Below are positions 1 through 9,828 of a stretch of 64,000 bases of DNA, piece after piece. The translations under genes and the position numbers were made by a program. The DNA lies in contig NZ_CP015381.1 in assembly GCF_001854245.1 (NCBI RefSeq), positions 62,001-126,000 of the forward strand. The letters run 5' to 3'. Each line of letters starts with the position of its first letter. The first letter of the stretch is position 1. A model generated the notes under the pieces. That model searched no databases. It was not told where the DNA came from and worked only from the letters and a program-made list of their open reading frames with translations. Origin of the DNA: Desulfococcus multivorans (GTDB lineage: Bacteria > Desulfobacterota > Desulfobacteria > Desulfobacterales > Desulfococcaceae).

Positions 1-2525
1 TCCGCAAGGCCCCGGGAACCTACTACATTTCCGCCGGTTGGTACGAAGAGAAAACCGAGCCCCTCTCCCAGCGCCGTCTCTGGGCCGGCTACGGTGCGGA
101 GCGGCTGCATTACGATGATCTGGTGAGGACATATGGGGTTGAGGCTGCCGACCGAACCTTCCGATTTCTGAACAGCTGGAAGACGCATTACCGTCGGGCG
201 GCCTTTATCGATACCGGCGCAGGGAAATCGTTGAAATACGAGCAATACGCCCGGGACATGGCTGAAGAATACGGCTGGGATTTCGAGCGGATCGAAGGTG
301 ACCATGCGCTGATGGAGAGGCTCCTGAAGGCGATGGAAAGCAGCGACGACATACTGGTGGTGCCGCCCCATCACGTCATTGGCTTCGACGCGCTTCGGGC
401 CGGTCTGACCGCCAATCCCGCCTGGACGGGTCGAGCTGCGGACGCCTCCGGTCCCCAGGTGATGGTGGTGGACGACGTCCGGCCCTCCCTCCCGCGGCCC
501 GACACCCGTCCCGCTTATGGGCGTGAAGAGGGGCCTCCAATGGTCAAAACCGGCTTGGGGATCGATGCGGGGGGCACCTACACTGATGCGGTGATCTATG
601 ACGTTGCCCGTGGAAAAACTCTTTCAAAGAGCAAGGCCCTGACCACAAAATGGGATTTTACCCGGGGTATCGGGGAGGCGCTCGCCGGCCTCGACGGCGA
701 GCGCCTCCGGACGGTGGAAATGGTGGCCCTCTCCACGACGCTTGCCACCAACGCCATTGTTGAGGGGGAAGGACAGAAGGTCGGTATGATCCTGATGCCG
801 CCCTACGGGCTTTTCGACAGCCGGGACATCGCCTATGAACCCAAGGCCGTGGTCTCCGGCTCTCTCGAGATTTCGGGTCAGGAGCGGACCCCCGTCGACC
901 CGGAGGAAGTCCGACGCATCGTCCGGCGGATGGTCGACCGGGATCAGGTTCGGGCCTTTGCGGTATCGGGGTTCGCGGGCAGTATCAACCCGGTTCACGA
1001 ACTGGCGGTAAAGCGGATCATCCGGGAGGAGACAGACCTCTTCGTGACCTGCGGTCATGAGCTGTCGGACATCCTCGATTTCAAGGTCCGGGCCCACACC
1101 GCCATGCTGAACGCCAGGATCATCCCACGCCTGGCCAGGCTTCTCGTGGATCTTGAAGCGGAGCTTTCCCGCTTCCACATCCACGCCCCAGTGGTGGTGG
1201 TAAAGGGGGACGGCACGCTCATGAGCGCGGCCATGGCCAAGGAGCGCCCGGTGGAGACGATACTTTCGGGACCTGCGGCCAGCGTGGCCGGCGCCCGGCA
1301 CCTTACGGGGCTTGCCGACGCTCTGGTGGTGGACATGGGGGGCACCACCACGGACACGGCGATCCTTCTGGGTGGAGGGGTATCCCTTTGTGACAGCGGC
1401 TCCAACGTGGGGGGGCACAAAACCCACGTCAAGGCTTTGGAAATCCGTACCCGTGGCCTGGGCGGCGACAGTCTGATCCAGATGGAGAAAGAGTCGATCA
1501 TCATCGGTCCCCGTCGGGTCGCCCCCATGGCCTGGCTGGGGACCCGTCACCCGGCCGCGGACCGGGCCGTCGCCTACCTGGAGACACGGATCCACCGATA
1601 TGCAGCATCCACCCGGGGCATGCAGATGCTGGCCCTGAACGGGACCCCGGAGGATATGGACCTGACCGATTCGGAGCGGGAGATCGTCGATCTCCTTGCC
1701 GAGAGGCCCTTCAGCATCGACGAAATTCTCGAAAGAACCGGGGCCATGATCGAACGGGCGTTGCCCATCCGGCGCCTCGAGGAATACGCCGTTATCCAGC
1801 GTTGTGGCCTCACCCCGACGGACCTGCTTCACATTACCGGTCGCTTCGATCGATGGGATGGTCGGACTGCGTCGCGATATGCCGCCATATACGCGGCCCT
1901 GGAGAAAAAAGATACGGCGGAGATGGCCGAAGCCATGCTGGATAAGGTCGTCCGGGATCTGGCCTTGGAATTGCTCAAGCGGGAGTTGGACGGCAAGATC
2001 GATCCGGAGGCCGTTCACACCTGTCCCGTCTGCCGCACTTTGGTGGAGAACATGTTTGCCGGCGGCAGCGATCACTACCGTGTAAAGATTGACCTCAAAC
2101 GCCCCGTCGTGGGTATCGGCGCACCCATCCACTACTTTCTGCCCCGGGCGGCAGCGGTTTTGGGGGCCAAGGCGGTCCTGCATCCGGATGCGGACGTGGC
2201 CAACGCGATCGGCGCCATTACGAGCGACGTCGTGGTCAAGCGCCACGTGCGCATCGTTCCGGATCAGGCCGGAGGATTTTTAATTGAAGGCATTTCCGGC
2301 ATCCGGCATTTCCGGCGGTTCGAAGAGGCCGACGAATATGCCCGGGATCGGCTCGTTGCCCTGGTTCGGGACCAGGCCGCCGTTTCAGGCACCAGCGCCC
2401 GAAGGGTCGAGCTCATCACCGAGGATCAGGTTCCCAGGGCTGCCGGGGGCGCGGAAATCTTCATCGGCCGTGTCATCTCTGCCACGCTGGTGGGTCGACC
2501 CGATCGGGTGCTGCAGAAAACATGA
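1..2525 (+). CDS. DUF1638-type domain fused to hydantoinase/oxoprolinase (HyuA-like) protein, 5' truncated by window
   Basis: The reading frame is open from the first bases of the window, so the true start lies upstream. The first ~135 visible residues resemble DUF1638 proteins (YYISAGWYEE, TGAGKSLKYE). From about codon 180 an ASKHA-fold hydantoinase/oxoprolinase domain begins, with phosphate-binding motifs GIDAGGTYTDAV and VVDMGGTTTDTA and the LATNAIVEG segment. No stop separates the two, so it reads as one fused polypeptide. Related proteins hydrolyse 5-oxoproline or hydantoins, or serve as ATP-dependent activators of corrinoid methyltransferases, and DUF1638 proteins often neighbour such methyltransferases. 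Substrate is not readable here. The domain assignment is firm, the role is inference. Confidence 0.8.
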   Translation, partial: RKAPGTYYISAGWYEEKTEPLSQRRLWAGYGAERLHYDDLVRTYGVEAADRTFRFLNSWKTHYRRAAFIDTGAGKSLKYEQYARDMAEEYGWDFERIEGDHALMERLLKAMESSDDILVVPPHHVIGFDALRAGLTANPAWTGRAADASGPQVMVVDDVRPSLPRPDTRPAYGREEGPPMVKTGLGIDAGGTYTDAVIYDVARGKTLSKSKALTTKWDFTRGIGEALAGLDGERLRTVEMVALSTTLATNAIVEGEGQKVGMILMPPYGLFDSRDIAYEPKAVVSGSLEISGQERTPVDPEEVRRIVRRMVDRDQVRAFAVSGFAGSINPVHELAVKRIIREETDLFVTCGHELSDILDFKVRAHTAMLNARIIPRLARLLVDLEAELSRFHIHAPVVVVKGDGTLMSAAMAKERPVETILSGPAASVAGARHLTGLADALVVDMGGTTTDTAILLGGGVSLCDSGSNVGGHKTHVKALEIRTRGLGGDSLIQMEKESIIIGPRRVAPMAWLGTRHPAADRAVAYLETRIHRYAASTRGMQMLALNGTPEDMDLTDSEREIVDLLAERPFSIDEILERTGAMIERALPIRRLEEYAVIQRCGLTPTDLLHITGRFDRWDGRTASRYAAIYAALEKKDTAEMAEAMLDKVVRDLALELLKRELDGKIDPEAVHTCPVCRTLVENMFAGGSDHYRVKIDLKRPVVGIGAPIHYFLPRAAAVLGAKAVLHPDADVANAIGAITSDVVVKRHVRIVPDQAGGFLIEGISGIRHFRRFEEADEYARDRLVALVRDQAAVSGTSARRVELITEDQVPRAAGGAEIFIGRVISATLVGRPDRVLQKT

Positions 2526-2771
2526 TGCCGCGTGTCGCGGACATGCAGCTGAGGCTGCGACGGTGATGGCCGCCGGCATGACGCACCTCCCCTTCAAGGT
2601 TGATGCCGCCATACACCCCCTTGGCACGGGAAAAGGCGAGATCGTCGAAGCATATGACCAGAATATTCGAATCGGTTTTCGAAGGTCACCTGTTTTTGCC
2701 GGATATCTTATTTTATACCGGGCGGATGCGGGAGTATCGTATTGGTGGCGGCGGGGTGCTGATTCGGCTTA

Positions 2772-3140
2772 TCACCCGAGCAGGGTGTTTATTTTTTTCA
2801 CAAGTTCCGTATTGGAGAACGGCTTGGTGATGTATGCGTCAGCCCCGAGATTCAAGCCTTTGGCGATATCCACATCCCGGCTCCGGGCCGTCAGGTAGAT
2901 CACCTTGATGTCATCCCACTCCGGTCTTTCGCGGATCATCTGAAAAATTTCATACCCATCCAGATCGGGCAGCATGATGTCCAGAAGAATCAAATCCGGC
3001 TTGGACTGGGCAATGGTTTCCAGGGCGTCCTTACCACTTTGGGCCAGTTCCACTTCAAACCGGTTTTTTTCCAGCAGGAACTTGAGGGGGACAAGGATGC
3101 TCAACTCATCATCGACGATCAGTATTTTCTTTGAACCCAT
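2772..3140 (-). CDS. Single-domain response regulator (CheY-like receiver)
   Basis: A 122-residue stand-alone receiver domain. The acidic pocket is D10-D11, the phospho-acceptor is D54 in LLDIMLP, the switch residue is T84 and the conserved lysine is K106 (TKPF). There is no output domain, so it must act through protein contacts or as a phosphorelay intermediate. A GGGAGGGG ribosome site sits just upstream of the ATG. It is transcribed away from the hybrid symporter/histidine kinase at 3637-6372, whose own cognate regulator is not otherwise visible, so the pair could be partners; that is inference. Family assignment is secure. Confidence 0.9.
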   Translation of the reverse strand: MGSKKILIVDDELSILVPLKFLLEKNRFEVELAQSGKDALETIAQSKPDLILLDIMLPDLDGYEIFQMIRERPEWDDIKVIYLTARSRDVDIAKGLNLGADAYITKPFSNTELVKKINTLLG

Positions 3141-3379
3141 ACACCCCTCCCATCTGTGTGGCAGCGATGCCGCGCCGTATCGTTTTTTGAGCCGTTTCCC
3201 GGGGTTGATGCCCTTTCGACAGATTGACGCCTATTCAAAATTGGATTATGCTGTCACTATCTGAATTATATCTGTTATTATAAGTATCAATAAATCCGAC
3301 CGGCGACAATCGCAAATTGTAGTCGTGACGTCCGTTTCACCTGCGGCGAAACCGGATTTCCGGTATGGAGGAGGCTGTC

Positions 3380-3586
3380 ATGGCACCGGACTCTCTTTGC
3401 AACAAAAGGCTTATCGCCTTGTTTTTGTTGGGCTATATATTACTGAACAACCCGTTGCTGTCGTTGTTCAATCAGCCCGGAATGGTTTGGGGGATTCCCC
3501 TGTTTTTTGGATATATTTTTGGCGTCTGGCTGTTGCTGATCATCCTGATCCTATTGGCCGTCGCTTCCGTCCCTCCGTCGTCGTGA
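3380..3586 (+). CDS. CbrX-like small two-helix membrane protein
   Basis: A 68-residue protein with two hydrophobic helices (about residues 10-30 and 36-62). I chose the ATG at 3380 rather than 3365 because GGAGGAGG at 3367-3374 lies five bases upstream of it. It ends 50 bp before a CbrA-like symporter/histidine kinase. In pseudomonads a comparably small membrane protein gene, cbrX, lies directly upstream of cbrA and is coupled to it; this gene fits that arrangement by size, topology and position. Similarity at residue level is not strong, so the name is an inference from context. Confidence 0.7.
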   Translation: MAPDSLCNKRLIALFLLGYILLNNPLLSLFNQPGMVWGIPLFFGYIFGVWLLLIILILLAVASVPPSS

Positions 3587-3636
3587 CGGCGCCATCCATG
3601 TTCCAACGCCCTCCCGCGGTACCAGGACATTAGCCC

Positions 3637-6372
3637 GTGTCGCCAATGCTGTCCACCGAGACCATTCTTTTCGCTTCCGTGTGCTATCTCGGCGCCTTGT
3701 TCGCCATCGCTTATTATGGCGACAAGCGCGCCGACGCCGGTCGCAGCATCATCAGCAACCCTTATGTCTATACCCTGTCCCTTGCGGTCTACTGTACGGC
3801 ATGGACATTTTACGGCAGCGTGGGCCGGGCTGTCCGATCGGGCCCTGAATTTCTGGCCATCTATATCGGCCCGACCCTGATGGCCGCCCTGGGATGGGTG
3901 GTGATGCGGAAAATTCTGCGGATCAGCCGCATCCACCGGATTGCCTCCATCGCCGATTTTATCGCCTCCCGGTATGGGAAAAGCGTGGCACTGGGGGGGG
4001 TGGTGGCGGTCATTGCCGTGTTGGGCGTCGTTCCTTACATCTCCCTTCAACTCAAGGCCATCTCCGTCAGCTTTCTATTGTTGAGTCATTATTCCGAAGG
4101 TGCCGTTGCCGTGGGCTTCGGGAGTCTCTTCTTTCTCAAGGACACGGCGTTTTATGTGGCTGTTCTGCTGGCGGTGTTCGCCGTTCTTTTCGGTACGCGA
4201 AAACCGAAGGTGACCGAACGCCATGAAGGCCTGGTGGCGGCCATTGCCCTGGAATCGGTGGTCAAACTGGTCGCGTTTCTGGCCATTGGGTTTTTCGTGA
4301 CTTACGGGCTTCATGACGGTGTGGCCGATCTCTTCTCCCATGCGGAGCATCGGCCTGATCTTCGTGATCTTTTCACCCTGGATATGTCCGCCGGCGCTTC
4401 CGCCGACTGGACCGTCCATGTCCTCCTCAGCATGCTGGCCATCGTTCTCCTGCCCCGACAATTTCAAATGGCCGTCGTTGAAAACGTCGATGAGGCGCAT
4501 CTGAAAAAAGCGATGTGGCTATTTCCGCTTTATCTCCTGGCCATCAATCTGTTTGTTCTGCCGGTGGCCTTGTCGGGTATGATCCAGTTTGGCGGTCAGG
4601 CCGTCGATGCCGATACTTTTGTGCTGCGTTTGCCGCTGGTTTACGGTCGGCATGCACTGGCGCTTCTGGTATTCGTCGGGGGCATGTCGGCGGCTACGGG
4701 GATGGTAATCGTGGAAACCATCGCCCTTTCCACCATGATCAGCAATAATCTGGTGATGCCCCTGTTGCTGCATATTCCCGCCCTGAGACTGGGGCGACAC
4801 AGCGATTTGGGCGCCTGGCTGGTGGCCGTCCGACACGCGGCGATTCTGTTGACGGTTCTTCTCGGCTATATCTACTTCCGTCAAACCGCCGAATATTACC
4901 CCCTCGTCGCCATCGGCCTGGTCTCTTTTGCCGCGGCGGCCCAGTTTGCGCCGGCGCTTCTGGGCGGGATATTCTGGAAGGGCGGCACCAAGGCCGGGGC
5001 CTTGAGCGGCCTCATCGCGGGCTTTCTGGTGTGGCTCTATACCTTGGTTCTTCCCACCATGACGGATGCCGGCCTGCTGTCTTCGGGATTTATCCGGGAA
5101 GGGCCCTTCGGCCTCCATTGGCTGCGGCCGTTCCATCTCTTCGGGCTTACGGGCCTGGATACCATTTCCCACGGCGTCTTCTGGAGCCTTCTCATCAATA
5201 CCGGCGCCTATATCGGTGTATCGCTTTTCAGTGAACAGTCCGTTTTGGAAAAAAACCAGGCGATCCTGTTTGTGGATGTCTTCCATTTCTCCCAGAAAGC
5301 CGAAGATTCCGCCATCTGGCGCGGGACGGCAAGAGTTCCGGACCTGACATCGCTTCTGGAACGATTTCTGGGGAAGGCGCGTACCCAGGAGGCCTTGGAT
5401 GCCTATGTCCAAAAGCACCACGCGGACCGGAATCGGCCTCTGACCGCCGATCCGGGGTTTGTCACCCATGTCGAAAAAGTCTTGACCGAAGTGATCGGTT
5501 CGGCCTCGGCTCGTGTCATGGTGGCCTCGGTGGTGACCGAAGAAAGCTTCGGCATCGAGGCGGTGATGGATATCGTTGACGAGACGCGTCAGGTCATCAT
5601 TCACAGCCACGAGTTGGAGAAGGCGACCGCCGATCTCAAGGCGGCCAATGAGCGGCTTCAGGAGCTGGATCGCCTCAAGGATGAATTTATTTCCACGGTG
5701 ACCCACGAGCTGCGCACGCCGCTCACCGCCATTCAGTCGATTGCCGAGATTTTGAGAGAGTATCCCGATACAGACAAAAAAGAACAGGGTGAGTTTCTCG
5801 AAATCATGATCAACGAAATCCATCGCCTGGCGCGTTTGATCAATCAGGTGCTCGACTTTCAGAAAATCGAAGCGGGCCGGATGGCATGGCAGGTCACCGC
5901 TTTGGATCTCGGCGGGGTGATTCGCCACGCCGTCACTGCTACGCGTCAGCTTGTCGCGGAGAAAGATCTCCGATTGACGGTGGCTTTGCCGGAACATACC
6001 CCTGAAATTTCAGGAGATCGAGATCAATTGGTGCAGGTTATGGTCAACCTGATTTCCAACGCGGTCAAGTTCTGCGACCCTCATACCGGCCGAATTCATA
6101 TCGCCATGGTTCATCAGGACAACATCCTGACGGTCAGTGTCAGAGACAACGGCGTCGGTATCAGTGAAGATGCCCAGTCGTTGATATTTGAGCAGTTTAC
6201 CCAGGTTTCGTCCGCCGGTCGCGGCCGGCCCCAGGGCAGCGGCCTGGGCCTTGCCATCACCAAGCGCATCGTAGCGTTTCACGGCGGCACCATATCCGTT
6301 CGGAGCGCGCCGGAGCAGGGGACCGTCTTTACGGTTGCCCTGCCGGTTGACCGAACGGGCGGCATGCACTAA
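3637..6372 (+). CDS. Sodium/solute symporter-like sensor histidine kinase with STAC linker (CbrA-type)
   Basis: A 911-residue hybrid. Residues ~5-530 form a multi-helix SLC5/SSS transporter-like module. Residues ~535-610 match the STAC linker (IWRGTARVPDLTSLLERFLG). A coiled coil near 650-680 leads into HisKA with phospho-acceptor H690 (VTHELRTPLT). The HATPase domain shows the N box (VNLISNAVKF), G1 (DNGVGIS) and G2 (GSGLGLAI). Such kinases sense or transport small carbon or nitrogen compounds (histidine for CbrA, acetate for CrbS). The start is GTG at 3637, with AGGA about ten bases upstream; the ATG at 3646 is possible. No response regulator follows, and the nearest is the receiver at 2772-3140 on the other strand. 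Ligand unknown. Confidence 0.9.
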   Translation: MSPMLSTETILFASVCYLGALFAIAYYGDKRADAGRSIISNPYVYTLSLAVYCTAWTFYGSVGRAVRSGPEFLAIYIGPTLMAALGWVVMRKILRISRIHRIASIADFIASRYGKSVALGGVVAVIAVLGVVPYISLQLKAISVSFLLLSHYSEGAVAVGFGSLFFLKDTAFYVAVLLAVFAVLFGTRKPKVTERHEGLVAAIALESVVKLVAFLAIGFFVTYGLHDGVADLFSHAEHRPDLRDLFTLDMSAGASADWTVHVLLSMLAIVLLPRQFQMAVVENVDEAHLKKAMWLFPLYLLAINLFVLPVALSGMIQFGGQAVDADTFVLRLPLVYGRHALALLVFVGGMSAATGMVIVETIALSTMISNNLVMPLLLHIPALRLGRHSDLGAWLVAVRHAAILLTVLLGYIYFRQTAEYYPLVAIGLVSFAAAAQFAPALLGGIFWKGGTKAGALSGLIAGFLVWLYTLVLPTMTDAGLLSSGFIREGPFGLHWLRPFHLFGLTGLDTISHGVFWSLLINTGAYIGVSLFSEQSVLEKNQAILFVDVFHFSQKAEDSAIWRGTARVPDLTSLLERFLGKARTQEALDAYVQKHHADRNRPLTADPGFVTHVEKVLTEVIGSASARVMVASVVTEESFGIEAVMDIVDETRQVIIHSHELEKATADLKAANERLQELDRLKDEFISTVTHELRTPLTAIQSIAEILREYPDTDKKEQGEFLEIMINEIHRLARLINQVLDFQKIEAGRMAWQVTALDLGGVIRHAVTATRQLVAEKDLRLTVALPEHTPEISGDRDQLVQVMVNLISNAVKFCDPHTGRIHIAMVHQDNILTVSVRDNGVGISEDAQSLIFEQFTQVSSAGRGRPQGSGLGLAITKRIVAFHGGTISVRSAPEQGTVFTVALPVDRTGGMH

Positions 6373-6430
6373 CTCTGGCGGTGAACATTGGTGGACATCT
6401 TGTCGACAGACCACATGTGGTAAATCAGAC

Positions 6431-6526
6431 CTATTTGAGCGGGATGTCGTTTTGAGCTTTGCCGTCCTGATAGACAGCCGAGAGCGCGGCATAGGTGCGC
6501 TTCAGCCGCGCCACACGCTGATTCAT
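6431..6526 (-). CDS. Possible micro-protein downstream of the DtxR gene
   Basis: A 31-codon frame (MNQRVARLKRTYAALSAVY...) starts 47 bp after the end of the DtxR-family gene on the same strand, with GGAGAAG seven to ten bases before its ATG. It is basic, has no clear domain, and I do not recognise it. The only support is the ribosome site and operon-like position, so it may be chance. Confidence 0.25.
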   Translation of the reverse strand: MNQRVARLKRTYAALSAVYQDGKAQNDIPLK

Positions 6527-6573
6527 CACACATGTCTTCTCCAAAGTCATGAGGGCGCCGGAGAAGGTGACGA

Positions 6574-7104
6574 TCAGGAAGAGATGTCGGTGTCGTCCGA
6601 GGCCGTTCGCTTCCGGCTGTAGCGCGTCATGCATTTATCCAGGCAATCCGGGCAGTTGGACTCGACGATCCTGTTCCTTGAAAAAAAGGTGTTGAAGTTG
6701 GCGATCCAATCCTCTCCGGCCCGGGGACACTGGTGAACATAGTCGATGAACTGCACCAGGCGGTTGATGGCGACCTTGTCCATGGCGTGCTCCATCCGGC
6801 AGGCGTTCTCTTCCGCCCGGTCTTCGTCGAGAAGGAGAACACAGTGCAGGAAATCTTTGATGACATGGTGGCGCCGCAGGACTTCCATGGCGATCCTTTC
6901 GCCTTCAGGAGTCAGGGTGATAAAACTGTAGGGCTTGTAGTTGACCAGCCCTTTCTCCGACAAGGTTCTCAGGGCGGAAGTAACGGTGCCGCTCAGCACG
7001 CCGATCTTCTCGGCGATGTCCTTTACCCTGGCCACGGTGTTCTCCCGCTGCAACTCCAGAATTGTTTCAAGGTAATTCTCTAAATTTTCGGAAAGCCCCT
7101 GCAT
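6574..7104 (-). CDS. DtxR/MntR-family metal-dependent transcriptional regulator
   Basis: With the ATG at 7104 (GAGGG just upstream) the protein has 176 residues. An upstream in-frame ATG at 7173 lacks a ribosome site. The N-terminus is a winged helix (YLETILELQ, ARVKDIAEKIGV, GTVTSALRTLSEKGLV, ITLTPEGERIA). It is followed by the dimerisation/metal-binding domain with the RHHVIKDFL and EENACRMEHAMD segments that hold the His, Glu and Cys metal ligands of the family. The C-terminal tail has a CPDCLDKC cluster. Such proteins repress Fe or Mn uptake genes when metal is bound. No feo or mnt gene is adjacent, so the target is unknown. AT-rich palindromes (CAAAATTTTG and AATCAAA-N5-TTTGATT) lie in the upstream gap. 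Confidence 0.9.
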   Translation of the reverse strand: MQGLSENLENYLETILELQRENTVARVKDIAEKIGVLSGTVTSALRTLSEKGLVNYKPYSFITLTPEGERIAMEVLRRHHVIKDFLHCVLLLDEDRAEENACRMEHAMDKVAINRLVQFIDYVHQCPRAGEDWIANFNTFFSRNRIVESNCPDCLDKCMTRYSRKRTASDDTDISS

Positions 7105-7312
7105 GCGCCCTCTTGTGCTTTTTTCCGGGATTGACGACGTCGGATGATGCGGCGAATTTTTTAACGATCGCATACATCAGATCAGCTGTCAAATTTTTTT
7201 CCCTCCGTCATAAAAATGTTGTTAGGCGTATCAAAATTTTGACAAATCAAATATTTTTTGATTGATGCGTCGTTTCCCGGACGGGAGTGATGGATCCGGA
7301 TGAATCTGCCGT

Positions 7313-7615
7313 TCAGGAGCCGGTGTCGTTGTGGAAGCGTGAATAGGATTCATCCAGAGCTTTTTGAATGGCGAGGATGGCATTGCCGACGTCATTTTTT
7401 CGGCCTGGCCACTCGCTGTCACCAGAGGCTTTCATTTTTTTGAATTTGGCCCATGCTGCCTCGTTTTTCTTTTTGAGGGCATCCAACTCACGGTTATATG
7501 CCGCCTTGTCCGCGTCGGCGATCCGGTCTTTTCGGGATTCCAGTGCCTCAAGCCTGGCTATGCAGGTGTTGAGTTCTTCACCGAATTTGCCTTCACACGC
7601 ATCTCGTGTTTCCAT
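7313..7615 (-). CDS. Small charged coiled-coil protein (sll1863-like stress protein family)
   Basis: A 100-residue soluble protein, rich in Lys, Glu and Ala, predicted helical for most of its length. Its opening METRDACEGKFGEEL and the LDALKKKNEAAWAKF stretch resemble small coiled-coil proteins annotated as sll1863-like stress-response proteins in proteobacteria. AAAGGAG lies seven bases upstream of the ATG. It stands alone between the DtxR gene and dnaK. Biochemical function is unknown; family placement is moderate. Confidence 0.65.
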   Translation of the reverse strand: METRDACEGKFGEELNTCIARLEALESRKDRIADADKAAYNRELDALKKKNEAAWAKFKKMKASGDSEWPGRKNDVGNAILAIQKALDESYSRFHNDTGS

Positions 7616-7659
7616 GTCTCGCTCCTTTAATTATGCAGATTATGCAGATGGTTGTTTTT

Positions 7660-7740
7660 CAACTTTCGACTTTTATGATGGTGACCGGAGAGGTGCCGGG
7701 CCGTATCCGCCCGGCACCGGCCTATCAAAGTCGAAAGTTG
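7660..7740. repeat. Dispersed palindromic repeat, full-length copy A
   Basis: Perfect 14-bp inverted arms (CAACTTTCGACTTT at 7660-7673 and its complement at 7727-7740) enclose an internal GC hairpin (GGTGCCGGG at 7692-7700 with CCCGGCACC at 7710-7718). The same arms and core recur near 31.3, 35.2 and 48.3 kb, with degraded copies near 26.4, 31.4 and 44.5 kb. All copies are intergenic. Confidence 0.9.
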
Positions 7741-7853
7741 CGTTATTTGTCGTACGGTTTTTCCCGGTATGAACACATGGTAATACCTGAGACGAAATGC
7801 TCAAGTGCGAAATTGGGCGCGCTATGCACCGTTGCATGTGCAGGAGCCCTCCA

Positions 7854-7875
7854 GGCCGGCGGTTGGATGCCGGCC
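7854..7875 (-). terminator. GC hairpin downstream of dnaK
   Basis: GGCCGGC at 7854-7860 pairs with GCCGGCC at 7869-7875 across an 8-base loop, about 30 bp after the dnaK stop. There is no U-run on either side, so it could be a Rho-assisted end or an mRNA-stabilising hairpin. Confidence 0.4.
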
Positions 7876-7905
7876 CGGCCTGAAGGTTTCCAGAATATGC
7901 TGCAT

Positions 7906-9828
7906 TTATGCAACATCCTCGTACTCGGCGTCGATGACGTCATCGACGTCCCGGGACCGACCGCCCTGCGGCGATGTCGAGGGGCCGCCGGCCGTCTTCG
8001 TTTCCGGACCCTGAGCGCCTTGGGGACCTCTCTGGTACATGGCCTCGGTCATACGATGCACAGCCTGGGTCAGGATTTCCGAGCGCTGCTGAATTTCCGC
8101 CGCATTATCGCCGGCCATGGCCTTTTTCAGGTTGTCGACGGCTGTCTCGATGTCGCGTTGAATTTCCCCGTCCACGGTGGAACCCTGCTCCCGCAGACTT
8201 TTCTCCGTCGAGTAGATCAGATTGTCGGCCTGGTTACGGGCGCTCACCAATTCCTTTCTACGACGGTCCTCTTCCTGATGCAACTCGGCCTCACGGATCA
8301 GCCGCTCGACTTCGGCCTTGTCGAGGCCGGATGCAGCCGTAATGCGGATGGACTGTTCCCGGCCGGTGGCTGTGTCCTTCGCCGATACGCTGACGATGCC
8401 GTTGGCGTCGATGTCAAAGGTCACTTCGATCTGAGGGGTTCCCCGGGGTGCCGGGGGAATGCCGACCAGTTCGAATCGCCCCAGGACTTTGTTGTCTTTG
8501 GCCATTTCGCGCTCGCCCTGCAGCACCTGTATGGTCACGGCTGTCTGATTGTCCTCGGCCGTTGAGAAGATTTCGCTTTTCCTGGCGGGAATCGTCGTGT
8601 TCTTTTCAATCAGCTTCGTCATGACGCCCCCCAGGGTTTCGATGCCGAGAGAGAGCGGTGTGACGTCGAGCAGGAGCACGTCCTTGACGTCCCCCTTGAG
8701 AACGGCGCCTTGAACGGCAGCCCCCATGGCCACCACTTCATCCGGGTTGACGCCTTTGTGGGGTTCCCTGCCGAAAATCTTCCTGACCCGCTCCTGGACG
8801 ATCGGCATCCGGGTCATGCCGCCGACCAGAATTACCTGGTCGATGTCCGATGTGGATAGACCGGCGTCTTTCAGCGCTGTTTCGCACGGGCCGGTCAGCC
8901 GATCGAGCAGATCCGAGACCAGGGATTCGAGTTTGGCCCGGGTAATACGGATGTTGAGATGCTTTGGGCCGCCGGCGTCCGCAGTGATGAACGGGAGATT
9001 GACGTCGGTTTCCAGGGTCGTGGAAAGTTCGATTTTGGCCTTTTCGGCAGCCTCCTTGAGCCGTTGGAGAGCCATCTTGTCCGTCCTCAGGTCGATTCCC
9101 TGGTCTCTTTTGAATTCGTCCGCCAGGTAATCGACCAGCCGCAGGTCGAAATCCTCCCCACCCAGGTGGGTGTCACCGCTGGTGGCCTTGACCTCGAAGA
9201 CGCCGTCGCCGATGTCGAGCACCGAAATATCAAAGGTGCCGCCGCCCAGATCAAAGACGACGATCTTGCTGTCGCTGCCTTTGTCCATGCCGTAGGCCAA
9301 AGCTGCTGCCGTGGGTTCATTGATGATTCTCAGGACGTTCAATCCGGCGATCCTGCCCGCATCCTTTGTCGCTTGACGCTGACTGTCGTCAAAATACGCC
9401 GGCACTGTGATGACGGCGTCCGTGACCGCTTCCCCGAGGTAGGTTTCGGCGCTTGCCTTGAGGTTGGACAGAATGAAGGCGGAAATCTCCGCCGGGCTGT
9501 AAGACTTGCCCTCCAGATTGATCCGTACGTCCCCGTTGGCCGCTTTTTCGATTTTATACGGCAGAACGAGTCGGTCTTTCCGGACTTCCGGAGAGTCGAA
9601 TTTTCGCCCGATCAGCCGTTTGACGCCAAAGACCGTATTTTCCGGATTGGTGACTGCCTGGCGTTTAGCGATCTGTCCTACGATCCGATCGCCGTTCCGG
9701 GTGACGGCGACTGTTGAGGGCGTTGTTCGGCCGCCCTCCGTATTGTTGATAATCACGGGCTCGCCGCCCTGCATGATCGAAATGCAGGAATTTGTCGTTC
9801 CAAGATCGATACCGATAACGTGTTTCAT
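7906..9828 (-). CDS. dnaK: Chaperone DnaK (Hsp70)
   Basis: A 640-residue Hsp70. The nucleotide-binding domain begins with [10 protein letters not shown] and holds [38 protein letters not shown] and [10 protein letters not shown]. The substrate-binding domain has [17 protein letters not shown], followed by a helical lid and a C-terminal tail ending [10 protein letters not shown], the usual DnaK end that contacts cofactors. The ATG at 9828 is preceded by AAAGGA; an in-frame start 13 codons upstream has no support. It refolds proteins with DnaJ and GrpE, but neither gene is in this window. No CIRCE element (TTAGCACTC-N9-GAGTGCTAA) is seen upstream. The region upstream is strongly AT-rich. Confidence 0.97.
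   Translation of the reverse strand: MKHVIGIDLGTTNSCISIMQGGEPVIINNTEGGRTTPSTVAVTRNGDRIVGQIAKRQAVTNPENTVFGVKRLIGRKFDSPEVRKDRLVLPYKIEKAANGDVRINLEGKSYSPAEISAFILSNLKASAETYLGEAVTDAVITVPAYFDDSQRQATKDAGRIAGLNVLRIINEPTAAALAYGMDKGSDSKIVVFDLGGGTFDISVLDIGDGVFEVKATSGDTHLGGEDFDLRLVDYLADEFKRDQGIDLRTDKMALQRLKEAAEKAKIELSTTLETDVNLPFITADAGGPKHLNIRITRAKLESLVSDLLDRLTGPCETALKDAGLSTSDIDQVILVGGMTRMPIVQERVRKIFGREPHKGVNPDEVVAMGAAVQGAVLKGDVKDVLLLDVTPLSLGIETLGGVMTKLIEKNTTIPARKSEIFSTAEDNQTAVTIQVLQGEREMAKDNKVLGRFELVGIPPAPRGTPQIEVTFDIDANGIVSVSAKDTATGREQSIRITAASGLDKAEVERLIREAELHQEEDRRRKELVSARNQADNLIYSTEKSLREQGSTVDGEIQRDIETAVDNLKKAMAGDNAAEIQQRSEILTQAVHRMTEAMYQRGPQGAQGPETKTAGGPSTSPQGGRSRDVDDVIDAEYEDVA

Noticed and set aside
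624-2246. 540-codon minus-strand frame in the hydantoinase gene
   Set aside because: Antisense shadow of a clear enzyme gene; no motifs or start signals.
6410-6421. Palindrome ACCACATGTGGT after the sensor kinase
   Set aside because: It has no spacer between half-sites and no promoter nearby, so it was not counted as a member of the TGTGG-N6-CCACA sites.
7606-8565. 319-codon plus-strand frame over the repeat and the dnaK end
   Set aside because: It overlaps dnaK in antisense and would translate a palindromic repeat.
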